Of a stretch of DNA of 64,000 nucleotides, positions 35,367-44,522 are shown piece by piece. This DNA is from Marinococcus halophilus (GTDB lineage Bacteria; Bacillota; Bacilli; Bacillales; Marinococcaceae). The stretch covers positions 43,210 through 107,209 of the forward strand of contig NZ_NPFA01000011.1 in NCBI RefSeq assembly GCF_002265875.1, in the 5' to 3' direction. Numbering within the stretch: the stretch's first letter is position 1; every line of letters starts with the position of its first letter. The notes beneath the pieces were generated by a model. The model saw only the letters and a program-made list of their open reading frames with translations. It was not told the DNA's origin and searched no databases. Position numbers and translations under genes: made by a program.

Positions 35367-38300
35367 GTGAACGATGAACAAATACTGGAATACCTTGAAC
35401 GGTTTTCCGACGAATTAACGAAAGGCACGATCGTGATTGATCTGCTTCGCATGATGGCATGGATGTTTGTGAAAGGCATGGCGTGGATTGTTGATGCGTT
35501 CCAGAACATCACGGATTCGATGCTGGGACTGAAACTCTTATACGATAACCCGCAGATCACCGAATTTGTGAACACGATGCAACCCGTGTTGGTTATCCTC
35601 ATGGCGATCAACCTCATGTTCATTGGCTATCTGCTTATCTTGAAACAGGACGCTGTGAACCGACCGGCCCTTGTCTCGAACGTATTCATGGCACTGGCGA
35701 TCATGACCATTTTATCGGTCGGCATGAATCAGGCCAACGAATTTACCGATCAAGCCGTGGATGCGGTGAACTTTGAGAATGGGACCAACACCTTAGCCGA
35801 TGATGCGATCAAGAACAACATTACCGATGTGGCGCTCTATGATCTACAAGGATGGGAAAGCACCGAATTGGAAGAAGAAAATCAGATCAATCCGTCCTAC
35901 GCCCAAGACCTTACGATCAATGCGCCGCTGAATGAAGATACGCAGATCAATAGCGATGAAACCTTGAATGATAGAGGACAAGACATTGTCTCGAAAAAAA
36001 TTCAGACGTTGCCAGACGGGACCCGGCAAGTCACCGACTTGGAGGACGGCGGCTGGATTTCCAACATTACGCAGGAATACTATTACCGCTATAACGTGGA
36101 TTGGGTCCCTTTAATCGCAACGCTGACGGTCGTTGCCGCCGTGTTAGTGATTATTGGTGTCAAACTCGCCACGCTGTTTTTCAATCTGGCCTTTAACTAT
36201 GTACTGGCTCCGCTCGTGGCGGCGTCCGACATGCACTCCGGCCAACGGATGAAACAGGTGGTCCAGAACATTATCAGTATTTTTATGGTCACGATCATGG
36301 TCTTTTTATCCCTAAAAATCTACATGATTGCGGCCGACATGCTGAACGACAGCACCGATGGACTGGTGTACGTGCTCGGCATGGTGGGCCTAAGTGTGGC
36401 CGTGTTAGACGGGCCAAACATTGTCGAACGGCTCTTTGGCCTAGACGCCGGGTTGAAATCCAGCTGGGGCGCTCTGGCTGGCACGTATGCGGCCGCTAAA
36501 GGCGCCGCCGGGGTAACGAAAGCCGGCATGAGTGGCGTGAGAAACATCAGCGACAACATGAGCAACAACAAGGAACCAAGCACCGGCGGCTCGGGCGGCT
36601 CGGGCGGCTCGGGCAATCCGAACACCGGCAACAGCCAGGACCGGGAGGACGTCTCCCAAGCCGCCGAAGGACAGGCCGGACAGAAAGGAACCGGCAATGT
36701 GGCAAACATGGCCGACTACCGGGGCAACAAATCCGGAACGGACAGCCAGAACAATGACACGGCCAACGAAAGCGTCACCGATCAAGGCGACACATCAACC
36801 GCCAACGGCTCGGCATCCTCGACCAACGGGGCATCGGCCGCTTCATCGGCCGATCAAACCGATAACCCAACGTCGGACCAAGAAGCGAACGACCAACCAA
36901 GTTCCATTCCATCTCTGCATGAGGAAATGGACGACGAACAGGCGAAAGCAACCGGGACGGACGGCCCGACCAAAGGCCAAACCAACCGGCAAGGAACCAA
37001 CGCCAATGCCACGTCTCCGGCCAACGGGCAACGCCCTTCGTCAACGTCGGAAACCACGGCAAGCCCCGATACGGACGACACCCCGGCCACGGGCGATACT
37101 CCGGCATCGGTGGATGCCAACACCGACACGGGAGATACCGCCAGTGTTCAGCACATGAACGGCGAAAGCACCGGCTCGGCCGGAACGCACCGGGAGCAGG
37201 TGACGCAGGAAACCGATAGCAGCAGTACCCAAAACGTGGAACAGGACATGCAGACCGTACAGGGGCAACAGTCCGCATCGGGCGGCAACGTCCAAACCAA
37301 CCAGTCCGGGGCGGCTGGCGCATCGGCTTCCACGGAAACATCGTCCACCGGGAACGCTCCGGCATCGGCCAGTGCTAATACAGATACCGGAGATACCGCA
37401 AGCGTTCAGCACATGAACGGCGAAACTACCGGCTCGGCCGGAACACATCGGGAAAGTGTCACGCAGGAAATGGACGGGACCAGTACCCAAAACGTGGAAC
37501 AGGACGTCCAGACCGTACAGGGGCAACAGTCCGCATCGGGCGGCAACGTCCAGACGAACCAATCCGGCTCGGCATCCAACGCCGGAAGCCCGGAAACGCC
37601 GTCCACGGGCAACGCTCCGGCGTCGGCCAGTGCAAACGGCTCCGGCCAAGACACGGCAAGCGTTCAGCACATGAACGGCGAAACCACCGGCTCGGCCGGG
37701 ACGCACCGGGAGCAGGTGACGCAGGAAGTAGACGGGCAACAAACCCAAAACGTGGAACAGGACGTCCAGACCGTTCAAGGGCAACAGTCCGCATCGGGCG
37801 GCAACGTCCAGACGAACCAATCCGGGGCGGCTTCCAACGCCGGAAGCCCGGAAACACCGTCCACGGGGAACGCTCCGGCATCAGCCAATGCGAACAGCTC
37901 CAGCCAAGACACCGCAAGCGTTCAGAACGTCAAAGGTGACAGTGCCGGAACGTCTGGAACCCACCGGGAACAGGTGACGCAGGAAGTAGACGGGCAACAA
38001 ACCCAAAACGTGGAACAGGAGGTCCAAACGGCCACGAACCACCGGCAGGACGGCGGCCAAGTAAACACCACGTCTACGTCTGGCGGCGAAACCGGGGCCA
38101 ACGAAGATCCATCACCGGCATCCTCGGCCGGACCGGGGCCAAGCGCACCGGCATCTTCGCCAAGGGACGCCGGAGGAAACAGCGTCCGGCAGGAACGCTC
38201 CACCGAACAGGGGAGCCGGGGAGGAACAAGCAAGGAAACCATTCATCAAGAACAACAGGTCAACCATCAGGGCAACGATACCGAACAGGACGTTCAGCAG

Positions 38301-38438
38301 TCGGTCACGCACCGGCAGACCGAAGGCCGGGTAAACCGCCGGGAACGAGTGACGGAACACCAAGAACCGATGAAACGGAACTATGATCTCGGGAAAACCA
38401 CCCGGAAAACCGTCAAACGAAACAATAAAAAGAACTAG
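35367..38438 (+). CDS. VirB6/TrbL-like channel protein with long repetitive C terminus
   Basis: A GTG-started protein of 1023 residues. The N-terminal third has several membrane helices (about 25-46, 68-92, 100-118, 248-275, 308-328, 332-350), as in VirB6/TrbL/TcpH. From about 395 a Ser/Thr/Gly/Asn/Gln-rich tail follows, with four 86-residue tandem repeats (ANTDTGDTASVQHMNGE...). AGGAGG precedes the start. The tail may be exposed or a spacer; the repeats make the length variable. Confidence 0.82.
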   Translation: MNDEQILEYLERFSDELTKGTIVIDLLRMMAWMFVKGMAWIVDAFQNITDSMLGLKLLYDNPQITEFVNTMQPVLVILMAINLMFIGYLLILKQDAVNRPALVSNVFMALAIMTILSVGMNQANEFTDQAVDAVNFENGTNTLADDAIKNNITDVALYDLQGWESTELEEENQINPSYAQDLTINAPLNEDTQINSDETLNDRGQDIVSKKIQTLPDGTRQVTDLEDGGWISNITQEYYYRYNVDWVPLIATLTVVAAVLVIIGVKLATLFFNLAFNYVLAPLVAASDMHSGQRMKQVVQNIISIFMVTIMVFLSLKIYMIAADMLNDSTDGLVYVLGMVGLSVAVLDGPNIVERLFGLDAGLKSSWGALAGTYAAAKGAAGVTKAGMSGVRNISDNMSNNKEPSTGGSGGSGGSGNPNTGNSQDREDVSQAAEGQAGQKGTGNVANMADYRGNKSGTDSQNNDTANESVTDQGDTSTANGSASSTNGASAASSADQTDNPTSDQEANDQPSSIPSLHEEMDDEQAKATGTDGPTKGQTNRQGTNANATSPANGQRPSSTSETTASPDTDDTPATGDTPASVDANTDTGDTASVQHMNGESTGSAGTHREQVTQETDSSSTQNVEQDMQTVQGQQSASGGNVQTNQSGAAGASASTETSSTGNAPASASANTDTGDTASVQHMNGETTGSAGTHRESVTQEMDGTSTQNVEQDVQTVQGQQSASGGNVQTNQSGSASNAGSPETPSTGNAPASASANGSGQDTASVQHMNGETTGSAGTHREQVTQEVDGQQTQNVEQDVQTVQGQQSASGGNVQTNQSGAASNAGSPETPSTGNAPASANANSSSQDTASVQNVKGDSAGTSGTHREQVTQEVDGQQTQNVEQEVQTATNHRQDGGQVNTTSTSGGETGANEDPSPASSAGPGPSAPASSPRDAGGNSVRQERSTEQGSRGGTSKETIHQEQQVNHQGNDTEQDVQQSVTHRQTEGRVNRRERVTEHQEPMKRNYDLGKTTRKTVKRNNKKN
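37105..38040 (+). repeat. Four 258-bp in-frame tandem repeats
   Basis: The anchor coding TASVQ recurs at 37140, 37398, 37656 and 37914, exactly 258 bp (86 codons) apart. Copies 1-3 are close at the DNA level and copy 4 has decayed. A more diverged fifth unit follows (about 38250-38360). Slippage or recombination could change the copy number. Confidence 0.92.
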
Positions 38439-38453
38439 GCAGGGAGGGAGAAC

Positions 38454-38777
38454 ATGGCGTCGTACCGCATCCCCAAAGATATGAGTACCGAACTGAAAAT
38501 CAACAAATGGATGTATCTGACGGATTTTCTTCTACTGATCGGGTTAATTCCCTTCACGATGGTCATGAGCAATCTGGTGCATGGCAATCTGATCTGGGGA
38601 TTTTACGGCTTCATGGTACTGGTGGCTTTATTACTTGTGATACGGCCTACCAGTAACCCGAAACGCCGCATTTATCAAGCCGTGTACTATGCGATCATGC
38701 GCCGCAAAGACACGTACACGGCGATTGATTACTCCCCGGTGGAAGAAGCCGATGAGACGGAAAGGAGCGACAGCTAA
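38454..38777 (+). CDS. VirB3-like conjugation protein (DUF5592/PrgI-like)
   Basis: A 107-residue protein with two adjacent membrane helices (about 22-41 and 47-65) and a cytoplasmic tail (NPKRRIYQAVYYAIMRRKDTYTAIDY). Such short two-helix proteins lie just before VirB4 in Gram-positive transfer operons. GGGAGGGAG precedes the ATG; 16 bp after the VirB6-like stop. It probably anchors VirB4 to the membrane. Confidence 0.75.
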   Translation: MASYRIPKDMSTELKINKWMYLTDFLLLIGLIPFTMVMSNLVHGNLIWGFYGFMVLVALLLVIRPTSNPKRRIYQAVYYAIMRRKDTYTAIDYSPVEEADETERSDS

Positions 38778-39425
38778 ATGGCACTGTTTAACGATCAGAA
38801 AGGCCGTTGGTTTGGCAAAAAGCCTAACGAAGGGACCGCCATCTTTGTGGAAAGCGATCAAGTCCAGAAGCGAAAAAAGGAAGCCAAGCCCAAAGTGAAA
38901 TCCAGTTTTGCCGACATTACGCCCGTGATTGATCTCACGGGCAACGGCTTTCTGGAACTCCCGGACAACAAAGGCTATATGGATATGATGCAACTCGCAT
39001 CCAGCGATATTTATTCGCTGAATGAAACCGATAAAACCAAAAAGATTTATCATTTTGCGACCTTCTTGCAGGGCTATAACCACGATTTTAAAATCATTCC
39101 GTTTGATTTTCCGGTGGATACGTCCTCCCAACAACGGCATATCCTTGAAAAAATGCAACAGGCCAAAAAGCCGCAGTACCGCCTATTTTTAGAAAAGAAA
39201 CTCCAGGAACTTCAATTCATCGAACAACGCCGCACCAACCGGGAATTTTATTTGTTCTTATATGCCGATGATGAATACACGCTTCAATCCCGGCGCATGG
39301 AAGTGGAAGGGCACCTCCACGCCGTCTGCCCGGTGATTCCAATAACCGACGACAAGAAGATCAATATTCTCTACAAATTAAATAATATGAACTCCAAAAA
39401 CCGGCACACGCACGAAAGGGGATAA
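38778..39425 (+). CDS. TrsD/TraD-like protein, N-terminal VirB4 companion
   Basis: A 215-residue soluble protein that begins 1 nt after the VirB3-like stop, so it is coupled. Its content (DITPVIDLTGNGFLELPDNKGYMDMMQLASSDIYSL, then FEEDFK-like FDFPVDTSSQQRHI) matches the N-terminal domain of VirB4, which staphylococcal-type systems encode separately (TrsD/TraD before TrsE/TraE). It ends 3 bp before virB4. Probably works with VirB4 in the membrane complex. Confidence 0.75.
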   Translation: MALFNDQKGRWFGKKPNEGTAIFVESDQVQKRKKEAKPKVKSSFADITPVIDLTGNGFLELPDNKGYMDMMQLASSDIYSLNETDKTKKIYHFATFLQGYNHDFKIIPFDFPVDTSSQQRHILEKMQQAKKPQYRLFLEKKLQELQFIEQRRTNREFYLFLYADDEYTLQSRRMEVEGHLHAVCPVIPITDDKKINILYKLNNMNSKNRHTHERG

Positions 39426-39428
39426 CAC

Positions 39429-41393
39429 ATGCTCGCATCCATCATGCAGAAAGTACGGGGAACGAAAGACGAAGAACAGGAACAGGGCCAAACGGACGGC
39501 TACAACCGGGAACTGGTGAGTACCATTCAGCCACAGGGCGGCATCAAGTTCAACGAAAGCTATATCCGTAAAGGCGACGGGTATGAAACGTGTGTGCATA
39601 TTTACGACTTTCAAACGATCGTGAATGACTTCTGGTTACAGGAAATCATGAGCATGGAAAACGTGATTGCGGCGCTCGATGTCGCCACGCCGGACCGCCG
39701 GGAAGTGATGTCGAAACTCAACAAAAGCATGGCCGAACAAAAAACCCGGACGATGCAGGCCAAAGAAACGGCCGATGCGATCGAAGCCACGGAATCGTTC
39801 GAGGAACTCTCCGGCGTGTACAACGAAATCCGGCAGGGTGAAGTCGTGAAACGCATTGTGTTGCGGCTGTACGTCTCCAATAAGACGCTCGATGAACTGG
39901 AAGTGACCGTCAAGAAGGTGATCGACCATCTGGAATCCCTCAACTTCCGGGGGTCCGTCTTTCTGAATGAACAGGAATATGAGTGGGGCAGTTTGTTTGA
40001 TAGCTTTTCGCATCAGATGAAATACCCGAACAAACGCAAGGGCATCGAACTTCCGGCGTTGTCGCTTGCCGGGGGCTTTCCGTTCCATTACACGTCCCTG
40101 GATGACCCGTTCGGGACGCACTACGGCACGACCGATACCCACGGGAATGTGATTTTTGACCTGTTCCACCAAGATCATCAACGCAAGTTCTACAATGCCG
40201 TGATGGTCGGGAAAATGGGGTCGGGAAAATCCACGCTGCTGAAAAAAATGGCGCTCGACAATACGATCAAAGGCCACAAGGTCCGGGTGTTGGACGTAAC
40301 CGGGGAATTTGGCGAACTGGCCGACGCCCTAGACGGCCAAAAAATTGCGCTTGATGGTTCGGACGGCTCGATCAATCCCTTGCAGGTGTACCGGTCGGAA
40401 ACCACGGACGAGGGAACAATCAAACAGGAAGCATCGTTTGCGAAGCACCTCTCCAAAATGCAGGTCTTTTACCAGTTCATCAGCCCGGACGTGAGCAACG
40501 AGGAAATCAAAGAATTTCAGAACACCCTGCGCCGCCTGTACGTGGAACAGGGGTTATGGTCGGACGAGATCGACCCGGAAGAAAACAACATCACGGAACG
40601 ACAACCGGACGAATACCCGATCTTTAGCGATCTGCTAACCATGATTCAAGATGATCTCTACATCAATAAAGAACAAGGCTTAGTCAACGAAGATGTAAGT
40701 GTTCACCGCCGGGAACGGCTGGAAAACATTGAACTCAACATCAAGAACTTAAAGGAAACCTACGGGCGGCTGTTTAACACGCACTCCAGTCTCACGGACT
40801 TTGATAAAGAGGACTTTGTGGCGTTTCATCTGCGGAACTTGTCGGAGCTGTCGGCCGAAGTCTTTCAAGCCCAACTGTTTAACGTCCTCAATATGCTGTG
40901 GGACGGGATGCTCGGGAACGGCAACCCTCAACTCCGGGCGTTCAACAAACACCGTCTGCGGTTCGAGGATGCGGCGCGGTACTTGATTTTGATTGACGAA
41001 GCACACCACATCATTAACACCCGGAAAGGCTCGGAACACGGCGTCACGTTCCTCCAGACGTTCATGCGGGAAGCCCGGAAGTATTTCGGCGGCCTGTTTT
41101 TTGCCAGCCACGTGATCGAAGATTTTGTTCCAGCCAATGCGAACGAAGGGGCGGCCGAAGAAGTGAAAAAGCTGTTCAGTTTGACGCAATACAAGTTCAT
41201 TGGCGAACAGGATAGTGAATCGCTCTCCCGGCTGAAAGATATTTTCGCCGGACAGCTCAACCAGTCGGAATTAGAACGCATCCCTCAACTCACCAAAGGG
41301 GAAGTGATGCTTTCCATATCGTCGGTGAAGAACATCAAAATGAAAGTGGACGTCAGCAAACAGGAACTAGACCTATTCGGGGGAGGGGCGTAA
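39429..41393 (+). CDS. VirB4-family ATPase (TrsE/TraE-like)
   Basis: This 654-residue ATPase powers type IV assembly and substrate transfer. Walker A GKMGSGKST near 260-268 and Walker B LILIDEAHHII near 519-529 are intact. The N-terminal half is short because part is on the preceding gene. It starts 3 bp after that gene and ends 4 bp before the VirB1-like gene. High confidence by motifs and context. Confidence 0.95.
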   Translation: MLASIMQKVRGTKDEEQEQGQTDGYNRELVSTIQPQGGIKFNESYIRKGDGYETCVHIYDFQTIVNDFWLQEIMSMENVIAALDVATPDRREVMSKLNKSMAEQKTRTMQAKETADAIEATESFEELSGVYNEIRQGEVVKRIVLRLYVSNKTLDELEVTVKKVIDHLESLNFRGSVFLNEQEYEWGSLFDSFSHQMKYPNKRKGIELPALSLAGGFPFHYTSLDDPFGTHYGTTDTHGNVIFDLFHQDHQRKFYNAVMVGKMGSGKSTLLKKMALDNTIKGHKVRVLDVTGEFGELADALDGQKIALDGSDGSINPLQVYRSETTDEGTIKQEASFAKHLSKMQVFYQFISPDVSNEEIKEFQNTLRRLYVEQGLWSDEIDPEENNITERQPDEYPIFSDLLTMIQDDLYINKEQGLVNEDVSVHRRERLENIELNIKNLKETYGRLFNTHSSLTDFDKEDFVAFHLRNLSELSAEVFQAQLFNVLNMLWDGMLGNGNPQLRAFNKHRLRFEDAARYLILIDEAHHIINTRKGSEHGVTFLQTFMREARKYFGGLFFASHVIEDFVPANANEGAAEEVKKLFSLTQYKFIGEQDSESLSRLKDIFAGQLNQSELERIPQLTKGEVMLSISSVKNIKMKVDVSKQELDLFGGGA

Positions 41394-41397
41394 GACC

Positions 41398-42501
41398 ATG
41401 AACACGGTAGCCAAAGGAGCCGCCAAAGCCGGGGGTGCGTTACTCAAACTGGGAACATTGAAACTGCGTATCATCATCGGATTGTCGGCGCTTCTGGCCG
41501 TCTTTCTCACCGTGATGGTGATTGGTTTCTTTCAAGTGATGATGGATACAACCTCGGATAATAACAGTACCTCCGGCACATTCGTGGCCGGAGGAACGCA
41601 GAACATTTCAGCCAAAATTGAAAACCTGCGGCCGGTGTATGAACAGTATGCGGAGGAATTTGGGGTCAGCGATCAGGTCAATATCCTCATGGCATTATCC
41701 ATGCAGGAATCTGGCGGCCGGGTCGATGACATTATGCAATCCTCGGAATCGCTGGGCCTTCCTCCGAACACGATTGACGACCCGGAACGCTCGATTGAAC
41801 AAGGCGTCCGGTACTTCTCGAAGGTATTAGAAGATGCCAATGGTGACGTGAAACTGGCCTTACAGAGTTATAATTTCGGCGGCGGTTTTATTGATTATGC
41901 GAACGCCAACAATGACGGCGAATACTCCAAAGAGGTAGCCATCGAGTTCTCTCGTCAGCAGTATCAGAAAGTCAAAAGTACCGGAAACTATTCGTGCATC
42001 CGGCCGGAAAGTGCGGAAACGGGTGCTTGTTACGGCGACATTGGGTACGTGGATGCGGTGATGAAATACGTCACCAATACGGCAACCACAGAGATTCAAG
42101 GAGACGTGGCCGAAGTCGTTCAAGTAGGCGAAAAATGGATTGGCAACAGCAACTATGTGTTTGGCGGCGGCCGTACCCGGAGTGACCAACAGGCCGGACG
42201 GTTTGATTGTTCCAGTTTTGTGTTTTGGGCGTATGAACAGGTCGGGGTGGAACTCGGAAACCTCGGCTCGGTGAACACGGATTCGCTCAAAACGAAAGGC
42301 CAACGGGTCGATTACTCGAACGCCCAACCGGGTGATCTGGTGTTTTTCGATACCTATAAACTGGACGGCCACGTTGGGATTTATGCCGGGGACGGCAAGT
42401 TTATCGGTTCGCAGGGAAGCACGGGCGTAGCGATTGAAAGCATGGAAGATGGTTATTGGGGCGACAATTTCAATGGCCGGGTCAAACGGATTTCGTCATA
42501 A
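41398..42501 (+). CDS. VirB1-like peptidoglycan hydrolase, lysozyme plus NlpC/P60
   Basis: The 367-residue protein has one N-terminal membrane helix (about 28-50), a lysozyme-like domain with Glu104 in MQESGG and LALQSYNFGGG, and a C-terminal NlpC/P60 domain with Cys near 271 (FDCSSFV), His near 324 (DGHVGIYAG). This is the TraG/CwlT pattern: two wall-cutting activities to let the channel through. It follows virB4 by 4 bp. Confidence 0.93.
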   Translation: MNTVAKGAAKAGGALLKLGTLKLRIIIGLSALLAVFLTVMVIGFFQVMMDTTSDNNSTSGTFVAGGTQNISAKIENLRPVYEQYAEEFGVSDQVNILMALSMQESGGRVDDIMQSSESLGLPPNTIDDPERSIEQGVRYFSKVLEDANGDVKLALQSYNFGGGFIDYANANNDGEYSKEVAIEFSRQQYQKVKSTGNYSCIRPESAETGACYGDIGYVDAVMKYVTNTATTEIQGDVAEVVQVGEKWIGNSNYVFGGGRTRSDQQAGRFDCSSFVFWAYEQVGVELGNLGSVNTDSLKTKGQRVDYSNAQPGDLVFFDTYKLDGHVGIYAGDGKFIGSQGSTGVAIESMEDGYWGDNFNGRVKRISS

Positions 42502-42514
42502 CAGGAGGGACAGG

Positions 42515-43111
42515 ATGGATACGATCAAAACCTTTAAATACTTCTCGATCGTGCTTCTTTTTCTATTATTGTTGTTCAATGGGTTTTTCTTTTTTAGCAA
42601 CCAGACGAACGCTCCCACGGAAGCCGAAGCAAACGAATTAGAAAGCCAGGTGAGCCAATTACAAGAAGAAAACGACGCCTTAGAACAGCAGGTCGAGTAC
42701 CAGTCCAAAACCGAACGGGAAGCCCGGTTCGATGAACTGGAAAGTCAAACTGCTGCGTTTATGAATACCGCTTTTGTGCATACCACGGACAATTATGCGA
42801 AGCAAAAGGACAAGGCAGAAAACATCATGAGCGATCAACTCATGGACCGATTTTTCTCTGCGGAGATGTACGGGGGCGGCGAAGTCACGACCGATATTGC
42901 GAACGATGAATACTTTATTAAAAACATGGAAGATAGCGAACAAGCCCAAGTGATTGTGCGGCTCGATCATCAGATTCATTACACCGAAACCGGCACAGAT
43001 GAAACCAGTCCGGTACTCATGAAAGTTTATTTTGAACGACAAAATGGCACATGGGTCGCGCAACGCATGGAAGATATTTCAGATACGGAAGGAGGATTCG
43101 ATGCTGAATAA
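42515..43111 (+). CDS. VirB8/TcpC-like assembly protein
   Basis: A 198-residue protein with an N-terminal membrane helix (about 10-28), a coiled coil (36-72) and an extracytoplasmic domain (80-198) resembling the NTF2-like fold of VirB8/TcpC (AFMNTAFVHTTDNYAKQKDKAENIMSDQL). The start at 42515 follows AGGAGG. It would link channel components outside the membrane. The call rests on topology and context, not on a decisive motif. Confidence 0.6.
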   Translation: MDTIKTFKYFSIVLLFLLLLFNGFFFFSNQTNAPTEAEANELESQVSQLQEENDALEQQVEYQSKTEREARFDELESQTAAFMNTAFVHTTDNYAKQKDKAENIMSDQLMDRFFSAEMYGGGEVTTDIANDEYFIKNMEDSEQAQVIVRLDHQIHYTETGTDETSPVLMKVYFERQNGTWVAQRMEDISDTEGGFDAE

Positions 43112-43961
43112 AGACCGATTAAACCTGCGAAAAAAGACCAGCAAGTGGTTCGGAGTGATCACAGCCGTGGTGGTGTTAGGCTTCATTGTATTTAGCACAT
43201 CCAACCTGTACATGGAGGAAACCATTGAGGTTCAAGCGTCTCCAATTGGCGAAGAAATCAGCACCAGTGGGACCAGTGATGTGGAAGTGTTGGACTGGAT
43301 TTACGACCAAGAGAAGCACAAAATGCAGGTCGTTATTGATATGAACGATCTTCGTTTTGAACAGGATTCCCTGCAATTTATGAGCAAACAACGGTCCGAC
43401 GGCGAAGAACTTCCGGTCGAAAAAACGTACCAGATGAACGACTATGCGGTGGTTGAAATCAGCCAGATTTCGGCCAACTACCAACAGGTATTGCTTCAAA
43501 TCGACCAGCAAACCGAACAAGAAAATAACGATTCTGCAACCAATTCTGCTTCCGAAACCAACACGGAAGAAGTCGAAATAATGGTTCAACTGTACACCGA
43601 TTATCGGAAAGTGGAAGAAGCAACGATACCTTCCAATGATGAATACAGCTACGTGAAATACATCATGAACACGCTCATTCAAGACACCGAAGAAACCATT
43701 GAAACGAAGAAAGAGGAACGCCAAACCTTAAAACAAGAGATCGCTGATCTCGACGAAGAAGCCAATCAAATTGAACAAGAAAAGACGTACCAAACGGATG
43801 AAGAACAAACCGAAACGGACGGTTATTTAAACTCATTGGAAGCTGAAAAGAAACAACTCCAGGGCGATATAGATGCACTGGATGAACAGATCAAAATGGC
43901 AAACCAACGCATCGACAGTTACGAAGAACAGAAAAAACAGGAAAGCATTTCGCTCCAATAA
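43101..43961 (+). CDS. Single-pass membrane protein with C-terminal coiled coil
   Basis: A 286-residue protein: membrane helix near 19-36, an extracytoplasmic domain, and a long coiled coil from about 195 to the end (EETIETKKEERQTLKQEIADLDEEANQIEQEK). The start at 43101 overlaps the previous stop by 11 bp and follows GGAGGA. It is the last gene of the type IV operon, before the candidate oriT. I do not recognise a family; a structural role is inferred. Confidence 0.6.
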   Translation: MLNKDRLNLRKKTSKWFGVITAVVVLGFIVFSTSNLYMEETIEVQASPIGEEISTSGTSDVEVLDWIYDQEKHKMQVVIDMNDLRFEQDSLQFMSKQRSDGEELPVEKTYQMNDYAVVEISQISANYQQVLLQIDQQTEQENNDSATNSASETNTEEVEIMVQLYTDYRKVEEATIPSNDEYSYVKYIMNTLIQDTEETIETKKEERQTLKQEIADLDEEANQIEQEKTYQTDEEQTETDGYLNSLEAEKKQLQGDIDALDEQIKMANQRIDSYEEQKKQESISLQ

Positions 43962-43973
43962 GAAACAGGTTAT

Positions 43974-44154
43974 CGGTCAATTTTTGACCGAAACCCTGTA
44001 AATGAACAAGGTCACGTTGTTCACAAATCCGTGAACAACCCCCGTTTTTGTTCACAAATCCGTGAACAAACTGTTCACAAATCCGTGAACAAAAGCAATT
44101 TTTACGATAGCACTCCAAAAACCCGGCACTGCCGGGTATATCACAAAGTGATAT
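43974..44154. other. Candidate oriT / relaxosome-binding region
   Basis: In 285 bp without a gene, several hairpins cluster: CGGTCAA-TTT-TTGACCG (43974-43990), three copies of TTGTTCACAAATCCGTGAACAA-type palindromes (44017-44038, 44048-44069, 44071-44092; arms GTTCAC/GTGAAC), ACCCGGC-ACT-GCCGGGT (44121-44137) and ATATCAC-AAA-GTGATAT (44138-44154). It lies directly upstream of an RHH accessory protein and a MobL relaxase, where oriT sits in pLS20. The nick site is not identified. Confidence 0.55.
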
Positions 44155-44246
44155 CATTTTTCCCTTATGCTCTTGCAACTATTTTGATCTTGCACCGGGG
44201 TTGTTATGAACTGGGGTTATTTTGTTACAGGGAAGGAGCAAAAACA

Positions 44247-44519
44247 ATGAACATTTTAGTGCGTGAATTAAGTCCAATCGTGATTCAAACGATCGACGAA
44301 CGAGCCAAAAAACGAGGGCTTTCCCGACAACATTATCTGAAAGAATTGATCGAAAACTACGTAATGCAAAAAGAACTAAACGAAACCGATCAAGCCTACA
44401 AAGCATTAATAGAAAAAAACACCGAAGCCCTGAACCAATTCAGTGAACAGATGCAACGACAAAATGAATGGCTGACAAGCATGAGTGATGATATCGATGC
44501 GGTACGAGAGGAAGGATAA
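44247..44519 (+). CDS. RHH relaxosome accessory protein
   Basis: A 90-residue protein with an N-terminal RHH (MNILVRELSPIVIQTIDERAKKRGLSRQHYLKELI) and a Gln/Glu-rich C-terminal helix. GGAAGGAGC precedes the ATG at 44247. It lies between the hairpin-rich region and the relaxase gene (3 bp away). In pLS20 a similar RHH factor binds oriT next to the relaxase, so it may bind the repeats at 44017-44092. Function inferred. Confidence 0.75.
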   Translation: MNILVRELSPIVIQTIDERAKKRGLSRQHYLKELIENYVMQKELNETDQAYKALIEKNTEALNQFSEQMQRQNEWLTSMSDDIDAVREEG

Positions 44520-44522
44520 CGC

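Noticed and set aside
36775..37820. Long minus-strand frames across the VirB6-like repeats
   Set aside because: They are mirror frames of the GC-rich repeat; the plus-strand protein explains the sequence, and the minus frames have no ribosome sites.
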